Below are positions 1-9,743 of a stretch of 64,000 nt of DNA, piece after piece (the first letter of the stretch is position 1; every line of letters begins with the position of its first letter). This DNA comes from Neolentinus lepideus HHB14362 ss-1 (lineage: Eukaryota; Basidiomycota; Agaricomycetes; Gloeophyllales; Gloeophyllaceae), in assembly GCA_001632425.1 (NCBI GenBank), contig KV425561.1:496001-560000 (forward strand). Direction: 5' to 3'. Made by a program: the position numbers and the translations under genes. Below the pieces are notes generated by a model that saw only the letters and a list, made by a program, of their open reading frames with translations, did not search any database and was not told where the DNA came from.

Positions 1-723
1 GTGAGCGCATCGTGCGCCGTCGACCATCTTGATAGACAGAAGAGTTACTTTGATAGACGGTGCTGAGCACCCTGGTTCTGGGTCTACGATCCATGATTGA
101 CCGACTAGAGGGGGAAAATATACATGGGCCTTTTGACGACCTCGCTCAAAATTTTGCGTGAGCTGTACAATAGTGCGGATACGACCAGGTCTAGAACTGT
201 GCTGTCTGTGGAATTCTGACTCAAAGGGATGGTGAAGATCAGGAGGAGGTTGAGTGGTAGGTTGCAGGATGACGGAGAGGAAAGCATGCGCAGTATTGGG
301 TAAAGGGGCTTGGGTTGCAATCCACCATTTTCCTCCAGCCAGCTCCCTCACCCAGTTTGCATTCAAGTACCTTCCAATCCCAACACTGCTCGTTTTGCCG
401 CTTCCCATCCCCAGCTGGTCCTCCACAACGACCCGGGTCCGGTCATAGGGTTCAATGTCCGCATATCGATTCCCTGGCTTGTTCTCCGGACGGTTCCCGA
501 CGGTTACAGAGTAATGGGTGACCTGATCGGATTTAGTTAGGAGGGAGGACGAAGTGCCGAAGGACGCGCGATGGACTTTGGAGGAATGGGACTTGTGGCG
601 AGAGGCAGTCCGGGCGGAGGCTCGGAGGCGTTCGCGATTCGTTAACGCAGTTACGACGGCGTTTAGGTGATCGAGCGATTGAGCTGCTTGGAGCCATTTG
701 GGTAGTTGGGTGTGTGTGCTCAT
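1..723 (-). CDS. Protein tyrosine phosphatase, N-terminal part (runs off window)
   Basis: One uninterrupted minus-strand reading frame runs from an ATG at 723 to the window edge (241 codons, no stop, no intron needed). After about 80 basic and Ser-rich residues it shows classical PTP landmarks in order: NRYADIEPYDRTRV (residues ~88-101), RYLNANWV (~121-128), then WWIATQAPLPNTAHAF (~136-151), and later RIRTIVQLTQNFERG. These match the start of the catalytic fold of classical phosphotyrosine phosphatases, as in the fungal Pyp/PTP1 group. The catalytic HCxxGxxR loop and WPD loop would lie beyond base 1 and cannot be checked, so activity is unproven. It is divergent from the NR2C2AP-like gene, sharing about 200 bp of upstream DNA. 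The family call is strong; which paralogue it is cannot be told. Confidence 0.85.
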   Translation of the reverse strand, partial: MSTHTQLPKWLQAAQSLDHLNAVVTALTNRERLRASARTASRHKSHSSKVHRASFGTSSSLLTKSDQVTHYSVTVGNRPENKPGNRYADIEPYDRTRVVVEDQLGMGSGKTSSVGIGRYLNANWVRELAGGKWWIATQAPLPNTAHAFLSVILQPTTQPPPDLHHPFESEFHRQHSSRPGRIRTIVQLTQNFERGRQKAHVYFPPLVGQSWIVDPEPGCSAPSIKVTLLSIKMVDGARCAH

Positions 724-928
724 GGCAGATTGCAGCTGTTACTGCTAGTAACACTGTTAGTCTCTACTCAGTCTCGTGCCCGGAGGCTATTTACCTCTGC
801 TATATCCGCTCTGACATCGTCTTTCCCACGGCATGGACTCAGTGACATTGCGGCAGATTTCGCGGCCATAGGTCATAACAGATCTAGAGCCAGCTCCGTC
901 GGTGGATCAGTGTTGCATAGATCAGGAT

Positions 929-1480
929 ATGCAGAGTCTCATAACGGCAGAGACCAAGATCAAGTTCGTCGCTCGTAGGAACTCCATGATTGACGGCATT
1001 GACAATTGAGCAGAGTTAGCTCGACTTTGGACAAGTCTGTAGGGAGGAAGTACCTGACAGATGGGAACCCAGATACATGTTGGACGTCTCAGCAGGTGAC
1101 GAGTACCGATGTTATTGCAGTCTGTAGTGACCGAGCTGTGAAAACAGGGTCTGCCGCAATACGTCCAGCTGACATTCCCAGCCCCTGTCATACCAAAGAG
1201 GATCATCCTGACGTTCCAAGGAGGTTTCGTGGGTAGGAAGTGCGCCATCGAGATAATTGCGACCCAAGACGACGGTAATAGAAGCTCCAAAGAATGGCAG
1301 ACGCTATGCCGCGTTTACCCCGAGGACGTGAACCGCCAACAATTATTTGAATTGAAACCAGAGGATCCGGCCCTGGGAGACAAGAGGGTAGAGATTTTAA
1401 AGATAGTCTTCGAGGAGAGTTCGGACTTCTTTGGAAGAATTACGGTGTATGATCTTCAGGTACAAGGATGGAATGAGTGA
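929..1480 (+). CDS. NR2C2AP-like small F5/8C (discoidin-fold) protein
   Basis: Proposed exons are 929-963, 1014-1095 and 1148-1480, giving 149 residues. Exons 2 and 3 join at a clear GT..AG intron (1096-1147). They encode VSSTLDKS, then GNPDTCWTSQQGLPQYVQL, then ILTFQGGFVGRKC, ending with SSDFFGRITVYDLQVQGW. This order and length match human nuclear receptor 2C2-associated protein (about 139 aa), a single galactose-binding/discoidin-like domain of unknown biochemical role. The first exon (MQSLITAETK) is inferred because the exon 2 frame has no ATG; intron 964-1013 has donor GTTCGT and acceptor CAG. Using the AG at 1010 instead would change one residue. Domain identity is well supported; the start is moderately supported. 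Confidence 0.8.
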
Positions 1481-1770
1481 CAATAGAAGTCATCCAGCCC
1501 TTTGAGCAGCATTGAGAAGGAACAAAAGTACCACTAGGATTCTGCAATTCGATGACCTGAAGGTGAAGGATGCATCCTACGCGTCGCGTTCCGATGTCAA
1601 TCGGGCCCGGGCGTAAAGGTCACGTGAGCGTAGCCCTTACGTGAAGCGCGTTGTGGCTCCTAGCTTATTACCTTACTCCCCTACATATAGATCTCTCTGC
1701 TCTCGATTGGTACGTCTCTTTATGTAGTTTGAAGTTTTGAACTCATTTGAGAGCCAGATAGAAGACCCAA

Positions 1771-3432
1771 ATGCACCGTCAAAAGCATCCCCTGAGCCGC
1801 TTGTCTGCAGATGTACTCGCAGAAATATTCGTACATTGGGCTGTGATGGATAAAGATGGCCCCTGGGTTGCTTCTATAGTCTGTCGTCTTTGGAGAGCGA
1901 TCGTTCTCTCATGTCCTCTAGCATGGAGTTCTGTTCAGCTGGATCTCGAGGATAAGGTGAGGAGAGCACCCCTGATCGACGATCCCGAATGGTGTATCGA
2001 GGAAGATTCTGAACAAGAAAACAGCAATTCCAACCGTCGTCCGCTGGATCTGTGGCTCGAACGCTCTGGAAATTGTTCCATTTCGCTATCCCTCATTTTG
2101 GGTCGCATTTGTCCTACAGCGCTCACGATTTACGACGTTATCTTGAAGTTTGCTGCTGTCATGGATCGAGTGGAAACGATTGAGCTGGGAGTGGAGTCGA
2201 GGATGGTGGCGGATTCGTTGCTGTACATGTTTTGGGATAAAGCTCCAAGACTCCGCTATCTGACTGTCAAGTGTGGCCGACAATTTCAAGAAACTAGCCG
2301 ATTCTGGGAATTCGAAGACGTCGTCATCAAGTCGCTTCCGGTGGCCATCACAAAGGCCCCTGCACTCCGTGGGCTAACTCTGCACGACTGTACATTCCCG
2401 GACGGGGACAACATTGCGTACAGGGGTGTGCGTGAGCTGTCCCTAGTGGACGTCAAGTGTCCATCCATTCTTGCATCCTTTGATGGTCTCGAGGTGCTCA
2501 ACATTGAATCGTGCTCATTTAATAGGGCACGGGTTGTTTTGCCTAACCTGAAGAGTCTTAAAGTTCGTGACTACGCGGAAGCACCCGAGGATGTCTTGTT
2601 GACCATACGTGCGCCTGCCCTTGAACTTCTGGAAGTCAAGGTGGATAATCCCTATCGTTGCTTAACAATAAAATCCGAGACAAGAAACAGCGAAAAAGCA
2701 GAAATAGAGATAGACAAGGTAACCCGCGACTTCAAGGAGAAAATGGATACTCAGGGATCCTCGTTGGTCAAGTTTGCCAGACATTCGCCGATGATCAAGA
2801 CAATGAAGCTAGTGAACGTGTATGTGAAAGACGCGGCACTGATTACTTGCTTCAGACGGTTATCTCACTTGCGTTCACTCACTCTGATCGGCTCCTGGAT
2901 CGGCGGAGAGGCGTTCAAGGCCTTGTCGGAACAACTAGCAGATGAGGAAGTTGCTATATGCCAGCAGCTGAAAACATTTATGTTGGAGTCTTGTCCTCTC
3001 GTTAGAGGCACGATGCTGAAGAAGTTCATCGACGCGAGAGACGATGGTTGTCGTCTCTCTCGTTTGGGCGTTGTCCGATGCGAGAAGATATTGGAAGAGG
3101 ACATCATCGCAGCCTGGCTCTGCGATCTTTCTGCATCCCTGCAGATTGATTATGTCCCCTGGGAGGAAGCTGTTATTGTTCCTACCGATGAAGATGAGGA
3201 GGAATATCAGATGTCCGGGCCAAGCATCGTGGAAGAAACAGAATGTGTTGATCCCGACCCGTTTGAGCGGAGGAAGGACACCAGTACCCTCGCTGGGCGA
3301 TCACCCTCAACCCGAAAGAAAGTCACGATAGAGCATATCTTCCGTGATCAGGACTTAGGTCCTGCGCTCAAGAGGCAGGGTCCGCGCGCCGTTGTGGTTC
3401 ACGATATGTTCTTTCCCAACATATGCCGTTAA
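1771..3432 (+). CDS. F-box protein with leucine-rich-repeat-like C-terminal region
   Basis: Intronless frame of 553 codons from ATG to TAA. The N-terminus carries an F-box-like motif: LSRLSADVLAEIFVHWAV (residues ~8-25), followed by CRLWRAIVLSCPLAWSSV. The middle contains irregular leucine-rich segments (LRGLTLHDCTF, VRELSLVDVKC, LRSLTLIGSWI, LKTFMLESCPLV), as in the large Agaricomycete F-box/LRR family. Such proteins are usually substrate adaptors of SCF ubiquitin ligases; the substrate cannot be inferred. The C-terminal ~90 residues are acidic, then basic, and low in repeats. Lack of introns is common for this expanded family and contrasts with the intron-dense neighbours. Confidence 0.85.
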   Translation: MHRQKHPLSRLSADVLAEIFVHWAVMDKDGPWVASIVCRLWRAIVLSCPLAWSSVQLDLEDKVRRAPLIDDPEWCIEEDSEQENSNSNRRPLDLWLERSGNCSISLSLILGRICPTALTIYDVILKFAAVMDRVETIELGVESRMVADSLLYMFWDKAPRLRYLTVKCGRQFQETSRFWEFEDVVIKSLPVAITKAPALRGLTLHDCTFPDGDNIAYRGVRELSLVDVKCPSILASFDGLEVLNIESCSFNRARVVLPNLKSLKVRDYAEAPEDVLLTIRAPALELLEVKVDNPYRCLTIKSETRNSEKAEIEIDKVTRDFKEKMDTQGSSLVKFARHSPMIKTMKLVNVYVKDAALITCFRRLSHLRSLTLIGSWIGGEAFKALSEQLADEEVAICQQLKTFMLESCPLVRGTMLKKFIDARDDGCRLSRLGVVRCEKILEEDIIAAWLCDLSASLQIDYVPWEEAVIVPTDEDEEEYQMSGPSIVEETECVDPDPFERRKDTSTLAGRSPSTRKKVTIEHIFRDQDLGPALKRQGPRAVVVHDMFFPNICR

Positions 3433-3912
3433 GTGATGGAGAGATGGGAGGACGGCAGGTACACAGTATGATTTTTGCTCCGATTTATATCTTATTACGC
3501 ACGCTCTAGTTGAATGCAGTCGATGGGTTTTACTAGGTCATTCCACGAAGCCGTATTTCTCAAGTACTTGTGAAAGCGGTCACGTCTTTGGGTCCATGAT
3601 TCTTAACAACTCAACATCTCATTACAGTATGTCATCTCTCATTGACATCCCGCTTCTGACTATTAAGAGTGGAGAAAGCTCCATGGAATCCTTAGATTGT
3701 CGATGACCGCGCACTAACCGCGCTGTCCATAGCAAGCCACAATGCGTCACGGTCACGTGCTTTACGTATGCCACATCTTTAGAGTAGAGGTAGGGGAAGG
3801 CACCATCGCCATCCACATACTAAGAAAGAGAATTAGTCCGCATCTTGATGCGTGTCCTATACTATATACCCCGCTATAAATCCAAATTCTTCCTATTATC
3901 AATCATCAGTTT
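3433..3912. other. Convergent intergenic spacer
   Basis: 480 bp between the 3' ends of the F-box gene and the glycosyltransferase-like gene. It should hold both 3' UTRs. No frame with coding character, RNA gene or repeat was recognised. Confidence 0.5.
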
Positions 3913-6065
3913 TCAGTTGAACAACTCGAAAGCTGTCCAATATGGCACCACCGTGCCCTTTAGATCAATCTCCACCCAGCGCTTCCCATCTTCGTCGATC
4001 TCACCGCTGTCGCTATCGACCGAGCCAAAGGCTCTGTCCCACCCCAGGCCGACTGCAGCCAATTTGCACACGTTCGAGCTACGTTCGATGGAGGCTAAGG
4101 GAATACACGGTTGAGGTGATAGGAGAGAATCAGCGTACCTGAGAGTACACACAGTCGCGGCGGGCACCACATCCCCTTCCCAGCTCCACACCCCACTCAC
4201 CATCGCAAAGTCTACAATCATCCCCGTCGTCAGTCTCTTCCTCTCGTCCTCCCCCATCCTATCAAACTCCGCCTGCACATACTCTTTCCAATTCGCCAGC
4301 GGCGGCAGGTCCTTATTCTCACTGTTCCACAAGGAGAAGACCGGCGTATCTACCGCGAGGGAGGTGCGGAAATCCTCGTACGCCTCCCTCGAATCAGAGG
4401 CCACGTACACCGGGAAGGGGCTGGTGAGGTTCAATCGCGTGGATGTGGACAGCGTGGCCTGCACATAGTCGGAGAGGGGCACGTAGGAGTTGATATACTG
4501 CCACGAGTGCGCGTGGCGGTCGCCGCGCCTAATGTGCACCGCGATATACCCTTCCGTGGTATTGCGCGAGGTGGAGGATAGGGTGGACTTGATTGATGGA
4601 GGGGTGTACGTGGTCATCTCGTTTCGCGATGCACGGATAAGCGCTGCGGTGTATGCGTTGGGGCGAATGGTTTCTTGGAAGGACGCTAGGGCGCGGGTGA
4701 AGATGAGTTTGAGTCGGTTCAGGTTGCGGGCGTATCTGTATGCAAGAGATGATATCAAGAATAATTGATGTGTTGGCTGGGCGTGGGACGTACGGGTCTT
4801 CATATTCTTCCGAAAAGGGATGGCCGAGGTGGTATTTGGCCGTCCGGGAGTTCAACACCTGTCATTGCTCCGCTATAGCATCGACGGACAGATGTCGTAC
4901 AGGAAACGCGTACCCAGTGCCTATATGCTATGCTTAAATGACGAGTCGTACCTTCCTGTGGAACAGTAGCTCACCTTGCTGATCGTGGACATGCGACTAG
5001 CTCTGGTAGAAGTATACTCATCAGCGAGACAGCATTATGAGGAGCAATATGTGCTACCTTCGGGGGGTGGTGCCCTGCATCCTGGCTCAGGACCCGGCTG
5101 TCTGGCTCGGACATGCTGGAAGTGATCTGTCCACCTTTCCGGCGCTTAATTGCATGACAAAGACTTGAACGGATCAGATTCACCTTCCCCGGTTCCAATA
5201 TCTATCGTCTATTAGGAATGTCCTGTTTTGCTAGCTTCCCGTCAGCAGCCGTATGGCAGCTATGGGACAGACGACGCACCTCTCTTGCCAGTCCGGCAGC
5301 TTGGGCCATCAAAGCCAAGTCTGCTAGGAGACCGACATGACCATCGAGCATGTATGTGAGGGTCTTGCTGCATACTTCTGTTCGTTCTCCCTCCGGAAGA
5401 TGGTAATTTGTGTGGTCATCATGATGAGGCACGTCGAGGGTAGACGAGTTCCAGTATGTCCCAGAGTGCGTCATGAATCCGTGCATCAGCTTGCTGCATT
5501 CAGCTGCGTATTCAGTAGGCAATAAAGGAAACTGTGTGTAGTTTTCGTAAAAGATGTACTTGGTGGCGTCTGACACAGTTGCTTCCTGGGACGGAACAGG
5601 TGTACTTGAGCCCTGAGAAGCATAAGCATCTTGGTCGCCGATGACCCACGCAATAGTAGCGGGCCGGTAGACAGAGAGTAGGAAGAGCACGAAGATCGAA
5701 GCAGCGATCGTGCATCCTGTGTATAAAGGTATCCGTGCTAGGAAGTCGTTTGTTGCCTTCTTCTCGATTCCCCGATTCTCGTCGTCGCCTCGGCCTCTGT
5801 ATCCGGTCGGAGGAAAGCTATCGCTTGCAGAGGATCGCAGCAAAGGCTCCGCCTGCTGCTGCTGGTACGTCCTGTACTCACTGTCGCCGTTGTCAAGCCT
5901 GAGCTCGTCGACGGCCTCCTCAGCGCGTCCTGCGCGTGAATGGGGTGTGCGAGGAGTTAAAGATTGGTACTGGTCTGAGACGCTACGGCCGGTGACGAGG
6001 TTGTGCAGAGGCGCAGGTCGATGAGCCATATCGTCGCTGGCTGGGAGCGGTTGCCTCTGGATCAC
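3913..6065 (-). CDS. Type II membrane glycosyltransferase-like protein with HIRRGD motif
   Basis: Eight proposed exons on the minus strand: 6065-5280, 5230-5184, 5134-5058, 5002-4975, 4920-4914 (7 nt), 4858-4794, 4735-4139 and 4078-3913; together 590 residues with every junction in phase. Layout: Ser/Gln-rich cytoplasmic tail (~1-115), one membrane segment (IPLYTGCTIAASIFVLFLLSVY), then a lumenal domain with TFLIDDRYWNRG, ACPRSARHWVLNSRTA, YIAVHIRRGDRH (motif typical of alpha-1,2/1,6-type fucosyltransferases) and NVCKLAAVGLGWDRAFG near the end. This is a fungal family often given GT23-like or hypothetical status; Golgi location and sugar transfer are inferences from topology and motif, and donor and acceptor are unknown. 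The start could also be the second Met, 12 codons downstream. The 7-nt exon is needed to keep the frame and the HW residues. Confidence 0.75.
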
Positions 6066-6302
6066 TTTGCCCCAAGTCGAGACTTGGCAAGTTGGAAGAG
6101 ATCAAATCTCGATCGAAGTGACCTAAAATTAGACCAAGTCAGTTGCGGCTGAAGACGATGACAATCGCAACTCACCTTCAAGTCAAACTGAAACGAATAA
6201 TGTGGAAAGTCCAGATCACACAGTGAGAATATTGTTAATAATATGCATTGACTTCACAATCTAAAGATATCGTACAACTGATTATCTATACATGGAAGAG
6301 GA

Positions 6303-7895
6303 TCAAGCAGAAGTCGAGGCAGCGCCAGCGCTGGACAAAGCACCCGAGGCGATCCCAGCAGCCTTGCCAGAGGCGTCCTTGGCTGGAGCAGGCAATGCAG
6401 TGGTTGCCGGGATAGAAGGGGCGATGGAGACAGAGGGTGCAATCGGTGCACTGGCAATCAGCACGGGAACACTAGGGGCCGACACAGAAGGAACGGCAGG
6501 CATGTTCGCTGGAGGGCTGACTGGAAGGGAAGGGGGATTGGGGACGATGGTGGTGATGGGAGAGGGCAACGAGATAGGAACGCTGGAAGGAAGGTTGACT
6601 GGAAGGGCCGGCACAGTGAGAAGCTGTCGGCGAGAGACGGGAGCCATAGACGTCACACCAGTCGGGATGATAGAGGGCTCCGAGACAGGGACACTGGGAG
6701 CGACGGAAGAGGGAGAGGGCAGTTCGTGGCGAGCGACAGAGGCCATAGAAGTCACGGCGGTGGAAATCGAGATGGGCAGTGAGTTGGGTAACGAAGCAGG
6801 AACATCGACGGGCAGAGAGCCGAACTGAATGGCACGCTTGGGAGTGTTGGGGGGAGTGAAAGCCTCACGAGGAGCAGCTGCGACAGTGGACGCCGGAGTC
6901 GAGGGCATAGAAATGGGTGCCTTGATGACGGATGTGCTGACGGGAGGCTGAGCAGCAGGGCTCACAGGGAGAGAAGTGACTTCAAGAGTGCTCAGAGGGA
7001 CCGAGGCAGAAGGGATTGGCAGCGAAGAGGGCAAGACTGACAACAAAGACGAGACAGGAGTGTTGGGTGGAACAGGAGGGAAGGGTGTGCCGCTTGGGAC
7101 ATTGATGAGGGAAGTAGGCAGCGCCATCGCTTCCGCAACGGATAGAGAAGCGGATGGCTTGGAGATGCTGACCGGCAGAGAGGCGGATGGCTTGGAGACA
7201 CTGACCGGCAGAGAGGTGAACGGCTCAGCGATACTAGCAGGCACGGGGACCGGAGGTGAGGATGGAAGGCTCTGACGTTTGCTCTGAGCAGTTTGCATGC
7301 TGGCGGCAGCCTTAGACACCGCAGCAGCAATCTCCTCGAGCTGCTCAGCAGTCAAGGACTCCCCCACCCCTTCCACACTCGCTGTAGCGGCGCCGCCGGG
7401 GCACACGCCAACTTTGTCGAGAATGGGAGTGACGATGGGGTCGATGATGGATCCGAGGACGGGCAGACTGAGAAGTGTGCCCTTCACCTTGCACTCGAGG
7501 TCGGACAGCGACTCGGTGGACACGGTCTCGGGGGAGACGGAAGCGCCGCAAGGACCACTAATCTTCTCAATGATGTCGCCGAGGGGCCCGCCGACGACGG
7601 GGAGTCCTCCGACAAGGTCTTTGACGGTGCAGATGGGAGTTTCGGCCCGAGCAGCTGGAAGCGATGCAACGTCAGAATGACTGCTTCGTATAAAAGATGT
7701 CAAAGACTTACCAAGGCTGCGGGGCACACCATGACCGAGGTGAGAGACACCTTCGTTCATCTTGCCGCCCATAGTAGCAGGCATAGGGGGGCGGGGAGAG
7801 TTGGGCGCCGTGTTCCTGCCATCGATGATGGGGGCGCCAGAAGCAGACAGAGCAAGAGAAGCGAGGAGGATAGACGATCCAGAAGCGATTCTCAT
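6303..7895 (-). CDS. Secreted Ser/Pro/Val-rich low-complexity protein
   Basis: Exons 7895-7712 and 7654-6303 (about 511 residues) if the canonical GTAAGT..CAG intron at 7711-7655 is removed; the intron is 57 nt and stop-free, so an unspliced 530-residue form also reads through. The N-terminus is a signal peptide (basic start, SSILLASLALSASGAP). Residues ~85-165 hold four Cys in two related halves (ICTVKDLVGGLPVV..GPCG and LECKVKGTLLSLPVL..VCPG). The remaining two thirds is Ser/Pro/Val-rich with short imperfect repeats such as SLPVSISKPSA. No known domain was recognised; it may be a cell-wall or extracellular structural protein. A TATAAATA box lies about 155 bp upstream of the ATG. Confidence 0.8.
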   Translation of the reverse strand: MRIASGSSILLASLALSASGAPIIDGRNTAPNSPRPPMPATMGGKMNEGVSHLGHGVPRSLGKSLTSFIRSSHSDVASLPAARAETPICTVKDLVGGLPVVGGPLGDIIEKISGPCGASVSPETVSTESLSDLECKVKGTLLSLPVLGSIIDPIVTPILDKVGVCPGGAATASVEGVGESLTAEQLEEIAAAVSKAAASMQTAQSKRQSLPSSPPVPVPASIAEPFTSLPVSVSKPSASLPVSISKPSASLSVAEAMALPTSLINVPSGTPFPPVPPNTPVSSLLSVLPSSLPIPSASVPLSTLEVTSLPVSPAAQPPVSTSVIKAPISMPSTPASTVAAAPREAFTPPNTPKRAIQFGSLPVDVPASLPNSLPISISTAVTSMASVARHELPSPSSVAPSVPVSEPSIIPTGVTSMAPVSRRQLLTVPALPVNLPSSVPISLPSPITTIVPNPPSLPVSPPANMPAVPSVSAPSVPVLIASAPIAPSVSIAPSIPATTALPAPAKDASGKAAGIASGALSSAGAASTSA

Positions 7896-8049
7896 GTTGA
7901 TCAGAGTAGTAGTGATAGAGTGTAGAAGCTAGTTGTTGTTGTTTGAGAGTACGAGAGAGGCTTTGTTGGCTCTTCGAAAGACAAGTCGCAGTAGGCAGAT
8001 AGAGTGTGTTGTGAAAGTTGTGATGTCGGTTCTCGTCAAAATGGCGGGG

Positions 8050-8057
8050 TATTTATA
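8050..8057 (-). promoter_or_regulatory. TATA box of the secreted Ser/Pro-rich gene
   Basis: TATAAATA on the minus strand, about 155 bp upstream of the ATG at 7895 and followed by a pyrimidine-rich leader. Position and sequence fit a strong fungal core promoter; no transcript evidence is available. Confidence 0.6.
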
Positions 8058-8346
8058 CCTTTTTGCCCCCCCCCTGCGGCCTACTAGCGCGGCTCTACCA
8101 ACGACTGAGTTGGGATGAGACTTAGCGATTTTTCGAGGCCATAGCGGCGGTTTCAGTGCGCGGTTCTTAGCGGAATGCGCGGAATCAAAGAATGAAACGA
8201 CGGGACTTGGAATTCAGACCAGCCATCGTTGTTTTTTTCAATGGGTCTGACACAGACCGAGCTCGAATTACTGATCGCGCCATGAAACAGTAGAGTGACT
8301 GTGTTGTTTTGCGAGGCGCGGTTTTTTCTTTGCATCCGCCCGATGA

Positions 8347-8595
8347 GCGAGGGATAGGATGCAAAACGTTTCGCTCTCGGGTGGATATGAGACACCCTAA
8401 GGCCTCGCGATCATGCCTTTTGCCTCGGTAACCGAGCATGAACATAGTAGATTGATAGGTCTAGTGTTACAGCCGCGTCGGCGAGGGATAGGATGCAAAA
8501 GCTTTGCTCTCGGGAGGATATGAGACGTCCCAGCGCCACGCGATCATGCTTTTTACCACGGTAACTCAGCATGAGCATGGTAGATCGATGGGGAT
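8347..8595. repeat. Imperfect tandem direct repeat (2 units, 134-bp period)
   Basis: Unit 1 starts at 8347 and unit 2 at 8481, both beginning GCGAGGGATAGGATGCAAAA and continuing with closely similar sequence (CTCTCGGG, GGATATGAGAC, CGCGATCATGC, CGGTAAC, GAGCATG, GTAGAT) for about 112 bp. No coding potential was recognised. It sits next to the inverted EXO5 fragment. Confidence 0.8.
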
Positions 8596-8639
8596 GTCCG
8601 CGGTGGGCCGAGGGCTATAGCCACGGTTCGTATTTCCGC

Positions 8640-9172
8640 GACTATAACACCGGACCCATAATCGAAGTGCACTTCGCACCTTAACACATACATATCAATA
8701 TGAGAGATTGTAAATGCGATTGGTTGACGACTCTCGATATAATACATAGTGAAGAGGGTCACTCTTACCATACAGGTCCAATTAAGTCGCTGACCGATAA
8801 TAGCTGTTTCCTCCTGGACCTATTAAATGGACTGTTTGGCTCCAGCTCTGACTCTGGTTCAGAGCGAGTACCGTTCAAGTCTGACTTGACCGCGTCCGTC
8901 TTCTTGATTGATGCAAGTAGAGCAAAGAAGTCAGTGGGGTGGTCTTCAAGTTCTACTAGAATATCCGGACGAGAAGCATCCTTGACTCCTGGGAAATCTG
9001 AGATGCTCCCAAAGCTGCTGTCCCAATAGATCGAAGTGCTGTCGGATAGGAGAGTGACCGAACGAGCTCCTTCAGACCCAAGTGCTGCGAGTACAATGGC
9101 GTCGATTTCGTTGAAATATCGCGTGAAAGAACCAACGGCTATCCCGGTTCAACCAGATTGCTGAACTGGACG
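8640..9172 (-). pseudogene. Inverted, decapitated copy of EXO5 5' end
   Basis: The minus strand here matches the start of the intact EXO5 gene (about 10840-11350, plus strand) from its 5' leader, through exon 1, across intron 1 and into the first codons of exon 2, where similarity fades after the CEVHFDYG segment. Differences: about 73 bp covering the EXO5 start codon are missing, so the copy has no ATG. Where the intact gene has 6 bp after the EDHP codons the copy has 69 bp, in frame (encoding DFFALLASIKKTDAVKSD). The remaining exon 1 frame is open. It looks like a partial inverted duplication that lost its start; without an ATG or the nuclease core it should not make an active enzyme. Confidence 0.8.
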
Positions 9173-9743
9173 GGAAAAAGCTGCGCTGATGGAGATTCTC
9201 ATAGCACGTACAGCAATTGGCGATAGAGATGGTCTAGAGCTGTAGCAATCGCCTCCAATTTGTCGTTGGTGTTGGTGTCACCGAAAGTGATGGAAAAATT
9301 CAAGGGCATTAATTACCTCGGCATGTTTGATGAATTCTGCCATACAGTCAGCACGAGACAGCAGCGATCTGTACCACAGTACCGACATATCTAACACGGT
9401 AAAACGTCAGTGATCGCAGACACGCGCGAGCGCGAGCGCATCTTCGCTGTCGAAGCAAAATTCCTCAAAGATCATGCACAGAGTTCCTGGAGGAAGAGCA
9501 GAGATAGGCGTTGAGGCATTGCGACAGAGATTTAATGGGCGTATTTCCTCATCAACCACTCTTTGCTCCTCCCGGTTTCATACAAAGTTATGTTGAGAGA
9601 GCAGAGAGCAGAGTGGCACGACAGCCCGATCATAATCAGTTTGTAGTTTGAAGATCAAAGAACAAATGATGCAGTCTGAAATTCGTGCATGTACCTGCGG
9701 TGCGGCAGGAGGAAGCGACGACACAGAATAGCAGAGGGATCTG
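9173..9743. other. Non-coding stretch upstream of the inverted EXO5 copy
   Basis: 570 bp with no convincing frame. It would be the former upstream region of the inverted EXO5 fragment. Nothing else recognised. Confidence 0.4.

Noticed and set aside
6292..6828. 178-codon plus-strand Gly/Glu/Thr-rich frame
   Set aside because: It is the complement of the Ser/Pro-repeat region of the secreted protein; low-complexity repeats keep all frames open.
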